In this document: one piece after another, positions 59,138-64,000 of the stretch
Numbering within the stretch: the stretch's first letter is position 1
How the letters are laid out: every line of letters begins with the position of its first letter
Source of the DNA: Buttiauxella sp. B2
Lineage (GTDB): Bacteria; Pseudomonadota; Gammaproteobacteria; Enterobacterales; Enterobacteriaceae
NCBI RefSeq assembly: GCF_006376615.1
Contig: NZ_VEXQ01000010.1
Span: 103,858 to 167,857, forward strand
Reading direction: 5' to 3'
DNA length: 64,000 nt
Notes under the pieces: model-generated
Databases searched by the model: none
What the model was told of the DNA's origin: nothing
What the model saw: only the letters and a program-made list of their open reading frames with translations
Position numbers and translations under genes: made by a program

Positions 59138-60190
59138 TTACCCGCGACGAGCTTTCACTGCCTCTGCCAGTTGGCGCAGTACAGTTTCAGTGTCTTCCCA
59201 ACCGATACACGCATCAGTCACGCTCTTGCCATAAACTAATGGCTCACCACTCTCAAGATTCTGATTGCCTTCAACAAGGTGACTTTCAATCATCACACCA
59301 GTAATGGCTTTGTCGCCACTCGTGATTTGCTGGCAAACATCGGTACAGACTTCAATTTGCTTTTTAAACTGCTTACTGCTGTTAGCATGGCTGAAGTCGA
59401 TCATAACCTGTGCTGGTAGCCCTGCTTTCTGCAAATCAGTCTTAACTTGTGCGACGTGAGCAGCACTGTAGTTTGGTTCTTTACCACCACGCAGAATGAT
59501 ATGGCAGTCACCGTTCCCGCTGGTGTTAACAATGGCAGAATGGCCCCACTTCGTCACAGACAAGAAGCAGTGTGGCGCGCCAGCCGCATTTATCGCATCA
59601 ATCGCCACTTTCATCGTGCCGTCGGTGCCATTTTTAAAGCCAACCGGACATGACAAACCTGATGCCAGTTCGCGGTGAACCTGAGATTCTGTAGTACGTG
59701 CGCCAATGGCACCCCAGCTCATCAGATCCGCCAGGTACTGCGGGGTGATCATATCTAAGAACTCACCCGCTGCCGGCAGGCCTGAGTCATTGATGTCTAG
59801 CAACAGTTTACGAGCGATACGCAGGCCATCGTTGATCTGGTAGCTGCTGTCCATATGCGGATCGTTAATCAGCCCTTTCCAGCCAACCGTGGTGCGTGGT
59901 TTTTCGAAGTAAACACGCATAACAATTTCCAGCTCACCTTGCAATTCTTCACGCAAAGTCAGTAAACGCGCGCCGTACTCTTTCGCCGCCTTAACATCGT
60001 GAATAGAGCATGGGCCGATGACTACCAGTAGGCGATCGTCATTTCCTTTCAGAATTTTATGAATCGCTTTACGTGCGCCAGATACCGTTGCGGCTGCTTT
60101 TTCAGTGGCGGGGAATTTTTCGAGCAACGCTACTGGAGGTAGAAGTTCGTTGATTTCTTTGATGCGTAAGTCGTCGTTCTGATAATTCAT
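59138..60190 (-). CDS. aroG: Phe-sensitive DAHP synthase AroG
   Basis: AroG condenses phosphoenolpyruvate and erythrose 4-phosphate to DAHP, the first step of aromatic amino-acid synthesis, and is feedback-inhibited by phenylalanine. The 350-residue type I enzyme starts MNYQNDDLRIKEINELLPPVALLEKFP. It has the metal ligand Cys61 in VIGPCSIHD, KPRTTVGWKGLINDP, the lysine/histidine segment LSVTKWGHSAIVNTSGNGDCHIILRGG, and DFSHANSSKQ. A TyrR box lies about 75 bases upstream. It is convergent with gpmA. Confidence 0.98.
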   Translation of the reverse strand: MNYQNDDLRIKEINELLPPVALLEKFPATEKAAATVSGARKAIHKILKGNDDRLLVVIGPCSIHDVKAAKEYGARLLTLREELQGELEIVMRVYFEKPRTTVGWKGLINDPHMDSSYQINDGLRIARKLLLDINDSGLPAAGEFLDMITPQYLADLMSWGAIGARTTESQVHRELASGLSCPVGFKNGTDGTMKVAIDAINAAGAPHCFLSVTKWGHSAIVNTSGNGDCHIILRGGKEPNYSAAHVAQVKTDLQKAGLPAQVMIDFSHANSSKQFKKQIEVCTDVCQQITSGDKAITGVMIESHLVEGNQNLESGEPLVYGKSVTDACIGWEDTETVLRQLAEAVKARRG

Positions 60191-60516
60191 GAGATTTCCG
60201 GAAATGGCCTTGAGATTTAACTTAGTTGCAATCCCTTCAATCTATCGCTTCAAGCCTGAAGTGTAAACGGGCTTTTACACTTCAGGCAGAATATTCCTGA
60301 AAACGGCCTAAAAGGCGTCAAAAAATGGTAAAACACCCATTTGTCGCTACAATTTTTAATTGTTAACACTGAAAAGTAGTCATTTAGCAAAATTGTATTC
60401 TGACTTGGGTTTTATCACCGACATGTTTATCCGATAAACGCCGCACGCTCAGAATAAAACAAGTGCACTGTTGGAAGAAGTTATCCAGCAATAACGACCA
60501 GAACAGGAGCATTCAG
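60191..60516. promoter_or_regulatory. aroG-ybgS intergenic region with perfect TyrR palindrome
   Basis: This 326-base gap separates divergent aroG and ybgS. At 60262-60279 it holds a consensus strong TyrR box, TGTAAA-N6-TTTACA. The symmetry extends outward to 14-base arms (GCCTGAAGTGTAAA and its complement, 60254-60287). TyrR with phenylalanine represses aroG in E. coli. The remaining part toward ybgS is A+T-rich with no further element that I can name. Confidence 0.88.
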
Positions 60517-60888
60517 ATGAATAAATTAACCGCACTTTTCCTGACAGCAACCCTTTGCGCCACAAGCAGTCTTGCAATAGCCGCAGAGACAGGCGGTTCC
60601 AATAACGGCCAGGCAAATGCAAGTGCCGAAGCAGGACAGGTCGCCCCTGATGCAAATCAGAATATCGCACCTAAAGGCGTCGATAACAGCAATATTAATA
60701 GTGGCGGCACAATGCTTCACCCTAATGGCTCAACCAGCAGTAGTGGTATGACGGGGGATGGCATGAGCAAAGATGAAATTCATAAAAACTCGATGTGTAA
60801 AGACGGTAAATGTCCTGACACTAACAAAAAGGTTGAAACCGGTAGTGGTGATGATGTGGATACGAAAGTAGATGGTACATCGCAATAA
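60517..60888 (+). CDS. ybgS: Periplasmic protein YbgS
   Basis: YbgS is a small secreted protein of unknown function, induced by acid and stress in E. coli. The 123-residue precursor has a signal peptide ([22 protein letters not shown], cleavage near residue 22). It then has a low-complexity region rich in Gly, Asn and Ser, and the conserved [24 protein letters not shown] segment with two cysteines. ATG 60517 was chosen because the signal peptide begins there and AGGAG lies upstream. It ends at a strong terminator. Confidence 0.88.
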   Translation: MNKLTALFLTATLCATSSLAIAAETGGSNNGQANASAEAGQVAPDANQNIAPKGVDNSNINSGGTMLHPNGSTSSSGMTGDGMSKDEIHKNSMCKDGKCPDTNKKVETGSGDDVDTKVDGTSQ

Positions 60889-60908
60889 TATTGCCCGGTT
60901 CGAAACCA

Positions 60909-60932
60909 GGAGAGCTCAGGCTCTCCTTTTTT
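60909..60932 (+). terminator. Intrinsic terminator of ybgS
   Basis: GGAGAGC pairs with GCTCTCC around TCAG, followed by six T residues. Confidence 0.93.
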
Positions 60933-61013
60933 ATTTTTACGGGCTTTATTCAATAAGTTAATCAGCGTTAGTGGTTATAATTAGCGCATTATTGTTTCCA
61001 AAACTGAGAAACC

Positions 61014-61946
61014 ATGGCGCATACACATCAACATTCCTCGAGCGATACAAACTCCAGACGTCTGTTATGGGCGTTTGTCATCACTGCGACTTTTATGGTG
61101 GCCGAAGTCATTGGCGGTGTACTTTCAGGCTCATTAGCCTTGCTTGCCGATGCAGGCCATATGCTGACCGACGCGGCGGCATTGCTGGTTGCTTTACTCG
61201 CAGTAAAATTTGCCCGTCGCCCACCCAATGCTCGCCATACCTTCGGTTGGTTGAGGCTGACCACACTCGCTGCTTTTGTGAACGCGATTGCTCTGGTGGT
61301 TATTACGGTCTTAATTGTCTGGGAAGCGGTAGCCCGTTTTTATCATCCGCAACCTATCGCCGGTCGGACGATGCTGGTTATCGCGTTTGCCGGATTGCTA
61401 GCGAATCTGTTTTCATTCTGGATTTTGCATCGCGGAAATGAAGAAAAGAATATTAACGTTCGCGCCGCCGCCCTGCACGTACTGGGGGATTTGTTAGGTT
61501 CGGTGGGCGCCATTGCAGCAGCGCTAATTATTCTGTGGACTGGCTGGACGCCAATTGACCCGATTCTTTCGGTACTGGTGTCATGTCTGGTTTTGCGCAG
61601 TGCGTGGAGTTTACTTAAAGAAAGCGTCAATGAGCTTCTCGAAGGTGCACCTCACGCCATTGATATTCCAGTGTTGAAACGCAAACTCACCAGAACGATT
61701 CCCGAAGTGCGCAATGTTCATCATGTGCACATCTGGTTAGTAGGTGAAAAACCACTGATGACGCTACATGTTCAGGTGGTGCCGCCACACGATCATGATG
61801 CTCTGCTGGAACGTATTCACCATTTTCTAAAAGATGAATATCAGATTGAACATGCCACGGTACAAATGGAGTATCAGCTTTGCCACGGTCAGGATTGCGA
61901 TTTAAATGAGCATGACCACCAAGGCCATGCTCATCACCATCACTAA
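61014..61946 (+). CDS. zitB: Zinc efflux transporter ZitB
   Basis: ZitB is a cation diffusion facilitator that exports Zn2+ from the cytoplasm by proton antiport. The 310-residue protein has six membrane segments and the metal site sequence [16 protein letters not shown] (about 42-57) with [16 protein letters not shown] motif [12 protein letters not shown] (about 152-163). A cytoplasmic domain has [22 protein letters not shown], and the C-terminus is histidine-rich ([11 protein letters not shown]), as is the N-terminus (HTHQH). The stop codon abuts that of pnuC with no base between them. Confidence 0.96.
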   Translation: MAHTHQHSSSDTNSRRLLWAFVITATFMVAEVIGGVLSGSLALLADAGHMLTDAAALLVALLAVKFARRPPNARHTFGWLRLTTLAAFVNAIALVVITVLIVWEAVARFYHPQPIAGRTMLVIAFAGLLANLFSFWILHRGNEEKNINVRAAALHVLGDLLGSVGAIAAALIILWTGWTPIDPILSVLVSCLVLRSAWSLLKESVNELLEGAPHAIDIPVLKRKLTRTIPEVRNVHHVHIWLVGEKPLMTLHVQVVPPHDHDALLERIHHFLKDEYQIEHATVQMEYQLCHGQDCDLNEHDHQGHAHHHH

Positions 61947-62663
61947 TTAAGACAAGGCGCGTGAGCCGTGTTCGCGCGCACTGTTAATCCACATCCGACT
62001 ACCGTTGAGCGCAATAAACGTCAGGATCAAATATTCCAGCGACATCGCGTAGACGCCTTGCAAGGCAAAGATCACCACGCTAATCATGTTAATAATGACC
62101 CACAGCAGCCAGTTTTCGACATATTTGCGGGTCATTAGAATCATCGCCACAATCGATAACACCATCATGCAGGAATCCCAGAATGGAAATGCATCTGGCT
62201 GAAGCTCTGGCATGGTCACATTGAGGCCCAGCGCCTGCATTACCGAAACCGCCGTATGGGTAAGGAAAGCGAATACAGGGTCAATAAATACCGTCATTAA
62301 TCCAATTGCGCCAACGCAAATCGCAATCCAGGCAAACGCTTTGGGTAGCGGTAACCAGCGAATACGAAGAGCTGCCTGATGTTCGTTGGTCTGTCTCGAC
62401 CACGCGTACCAACCGTAAATATTGGCTGCAAAGAAAAACAGCTGCAACAGCAGGCTCGCGTAGAGTTGGATTTGAAAGAAAATGACCGCAAAAAGCGTGA
62501 CGTTAATTAAACCGAACGCGTAATTGCTTATTTTCTCAAGACTTGCCAACCAGATACACAGCAAACCCGCAAGGGTTCCAATCGCTTCAATCCACGATAA
62601 ATCATATCCACCCGTTCCGATGGGGATGTGGACTAAAATATTCTGCGTGCTAAAAAAATCCAT
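61947..62663 (-). CDS. pnuC: Nicotinamide riboside transporter PnuC
   Basis: PnuC is a facilitator that brings nicotinamide riboside into the cell for NAD synthesis. The 238-residue inner-membrane protein has seven predicted membrane segments and the family motifs IYGWYAWSR (about 84-92) and WLLWVIINMISVVIFALQGVYAMSLEYLILTFIALNG. It is 23 bases downstream of nadA on the same strand and is expected to share its NadR-controlled promoter. Its 3' end abuts zitB. Confidence 0.96.
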   Translation of the reverse strand: MDFFSTQNILVHIPIGTGGYDLSWIEAIGTLAGLLCIWLASLEKISNYAFGLINVTLFAVIFFQIQLYASLLLQLFFFAANIYGWYAWSRQTNEHQAALRIRWLPLPKAFAWIAICVGAIGLMTVFIDPVFAFLTHTAVSVMQALGLNVTMPELQPDAFPFWDSCMMVLSIVAMILMTRKYVENWLLWVIINMISVVIFALQGVYAMSLEYLILTFIALNGSRMWINSAREHGSRALS

Positions 62664-62686
62664 ATTAGCTCCTGAACGTAAAATCC

Positions 62687-63748
62687 TTACGCGTTGCCCT
62701 TTATGTTGCGTCGCAATTCGGCGGCAAAGCCTAACATTCTATTTAAAGGCACCAGAGCCCCCTCACGCAGCGCAGCATCAACATGAATCTCATGTTCCGC
62801 TCCGCCCTGCTCGAGGCCCTCAGCGATAGCTTTGAGGCCGTTCATCGCCATCCATGGGCAATGCGCACAGGTACGGCAAGTTGCACCTTCACCCGCTGTC
62901 GGTGCTTCGAACAATTCTTTATCCGGACACGCCTGCTGCATTTTGTAGAAAATGCCACGGTCGGTCGCCACAATCAGTTGCTTATTCGGCAATGTTTGCG
63001 CTGCCGCAATAAGTTGGCTGGTAGACCCAACAGCATCTGCCAAATCCACCACGGCTTGCGGTGATTCAGGATGTACAAGAATCGCAGCATCAGGGTACAG
63101 GGCTTTCATACGGGCCAATGCCTGGGTTTTAAACTCATCATGCACGATGCAGGCGCCCTGCCAGCACAACACGTCAGCACCCGTCTGCTTTTGTACATAA
63201 TTGCCAAGATGACGATCCGGTGCCCAAATAATTTTCTCGCCAAGACTGTCAAGATGTTCAATTAATTCAACTGCAATGCTTGACGTGACCACCCAATCCG
63301 CGCGCGCCTTCACCGCCGCAGAAGTATTAGCATAGACCACAACAGTACGGTCGGGATGTTGATCGCAAAAAGCATTGAACGCCTCAATGGGGCAACCGAG
63401 ATCCAATGAACACTCTGCATTCAGAGTTGGCATCAGGATGGTTTTTTCCGGGCTCAAGATTTTCGCGGTTTCGCCCATGAAACGCACCCCCGCTACCAAA
63501 AGCGTAGATGCTGAATGATTAGCCCCAAAACGCGCCATCTCGAGTGAATCAGAGATGCACCCGCCCGTTTCTTCTGCTAGCGCCTGAATCTCAGGGTCGG
63601 TGTAGTAGTGGGCCACCATCACAGCATTGCGTTCTTTTAACAGGCGCTTGATCTTCTCACGGTAGAATTGCTTTTCGTCCGGGTTTAAGGGCTGTGGTTT
63701 AGGTGGGAAGGGATAAATAGCTGTTTCTGGATCGAACATTACGCTCAT
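62687..63748 (-). CDS. nadA: Quinolinate synthase NadA
   Basis: NadA condenses iminoaspartate and dihydroxyacetone phosphate to quinolinate, using an oxygen-sensitive [4Fe-4S] cluster. The 353-residue protein has cluster cysteines Cys113 (AECSLDLG), Cys200 (QGACIVHDE) and Cys297 in the CRTCAHC motif (291-297). ATG 63748 ([21 protein letters not shown]) is the true start. The frame stays open for 79 more codons upstream and runs into the tRNA gene, which is not coding. A NadR box lies upstream. Confidence 0.97.
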   Translation of the reverse strand: MSVMFDPETAIYPFPPKPQPLNPDEKQFYREKIKRLLKERNAVMVAHYYTDPEIQALAEETGGCISDSLEMARFGANHSASTLLVAGVRFMGETAKILSPEKTILMPTLNAECSLDLGCPIEAFNAFCDQHPDRTVVVYANTSAAVKARADWVVTSSIAVELIEHLDSLGEKIIWAPDRHLGNYVQKQTGADVLCWQGACIVHDEFKTQALARMKALYPDAAILVHPESPQAVVDLADAVGSTSQLIAAAQTLPNKQLIVATDRGIFYKMQQACPDKELFEAPTAGEGATCRTCAHCPWMAMNGLKAIAEGLEQGGAEHEIHVDAALREGALVPLNRMLGFAAELRRNIKGNA

Positions 63749-63820
63749 AGTGCTTTCTCGTTTTCCTGACTTAACCAAATTAGCATTATTCCGGCGAGTT
63801 TTGCCAGAAATGGCCAAAGT

Positions 63821-63838
63821 TGTTTTGTATGCTAAACA
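63821..63838 (-). promoter_or_regulatory. NadR box of nadA-pnuC
   Basis: TGTTTT-N6-TAAACA differs from the NadR consensus TGTTTA-N6-TAAACA at one base. It lies 73 bases upstream of the nadA start. NadR represses nadA-pnuC when NAD is abundant in E. coli and Salmonella. Confidence 0.85.
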
Positions 63839-63892
63839 AGATAGCGAATTATGAGGGAATTGTCGTGAGGAATTTGCTATTGCAGAAACAAC

Positions 63893-63916
63893 AAAGGCGC
63901 CTTGAAGGCGCCTTTG
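63893..63916 (-). terminator. Terminator of the tRNA transcript
   Basis: CAAAGGCGC pairs with GCGCCTTTG around a six-base loop and is followed on the minus strand by TTGTTTCTG. It lies 8 bases after the tRNA-Lys CCA end. Confidence 0.8.
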
Positions 63917-63924
63917 TCTAAATT

Positions 63925-64000
63925 TGGTGGGGCGTGCAGGATTCGAACCTGCGACCAATTGATTAAAAGTCAACTGCTCTACCAACTGAGCTAACGCCCC
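63925..64000 (-). tRNA. tRNA-Lys (anticodon TTT)
   Basis: The 76-base sequence read from 64000 down folds as a complete tRNA, beginning GGGGCGTTAGCTCAGTTGG. It has a seven-pair acceptor stem GGGGCGT/ACGCCCC, the D-loop sequence AGCTCAGTTGGTAGAGC, the anticodon loop CTTTTAA, the T-arm GCAGGTTCGAATCCTGC, and an encoded CCA. It differs from the recalled E. coli tRNA-Lys only by a matched change in the acceptor stem. In E. coli a lys/val tRNA cluster precedes nadA; this is its last member, and more may lie beyond the window. Confidence 0.97.

Noticed and set aside
63749..63985. N-terminal extension of nadA by 79 codons
   Set aside because: The extension would translate the tRNA-Lys gene and its terminator, while [16 protein letters not shown] at 63748 is the known start.
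1..64000. CRISPR array, insertion sequence or complete prophage
   Set aside because: No regularly spaced repeats, no transposase and no integrase frame were seen; the only phage trace is the KilA-N relic.

Overview
The window is chromosomal DNA of a member of the Enterobacteriaceae that is not E. coli or Salmonella. Nearly every protein is a close relative of a known E. coli protein, the gene order largely follows E. coli, and promoters and operators (gal, mgl, fruB, aroG, nadA) are recognisable almost base for base. The genus is not resolved. Reference sequences and the E. coli map are recalled, not searched.

Bases 1-48170 follow the E. coli order around minute 48-49: mglA(partial)-mglB-galS, yeiB-folE, yeiG, cirA, lysP, yeiE/yeiH, nfo, nupX-rihB, yeiL, fruBKA, setB, yeiW, efpL, yeiQ, yeiR, lpxT, mepS, pdeN, yejABEF, yejG, bcr-rsuA, radD, rplY, yejK, yejLM. 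Additions relative to E. coli are an MFS transporter between folE and yeiG, a fatty-acyl-CoA-reductase-like SDR protein between lysP and yeiE, a divergent Lrp-type regulator/DUF2000 pair after efpL, and uxuA placed divergently from yeiQ. The recalled E. coli genes yeiI and psuT-psuG-psuK are absent.

Bases 48170-51000 are a rearrangement joint. After yejM come a decayed proline tRNA (proL) with its promoter, an A+T-rich segment with a relic of a phage KilA-N antirepressor and an orphan ORF, and then yjiN, which lies elsewhere in E. coli. From 51003 the order switches to E. coli minute 17: acrZ, modE-modF, galETKM, gpmA, aroG, ybgS, zitB, nadA-pnuC and a tRNA-Lys that ends exactly at base 64000. 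The modABC molybdate transporter expected beside acrZ is missing.

Many genes serve sugar and nucleoside use: galactose uptake (mgl), its isorepressor (galS) and the Leloir operon (galETKM), fructose PTS (fruBKA under Cra), nucleosides (nupX-rihB), hexuronates (uxuA, yeiQ), and peptide import (yejABEF). Others maintain the envelope (mepS, lpxT, yejM), take up iron, zinc or NAD precursors (cirA, zitB, pnuC-nadA), or act in translation and DNA repair (efpL, rsuA, rplY, nfo, radD). The most notable non-gene structures are the proL relic, a dispersed Yersinia-type palindrome in three states of decay, a REP-like inverted pair with compensatory changes, a perfectly symmetric TyrR site, and FNR-like palindromes before yeiL.
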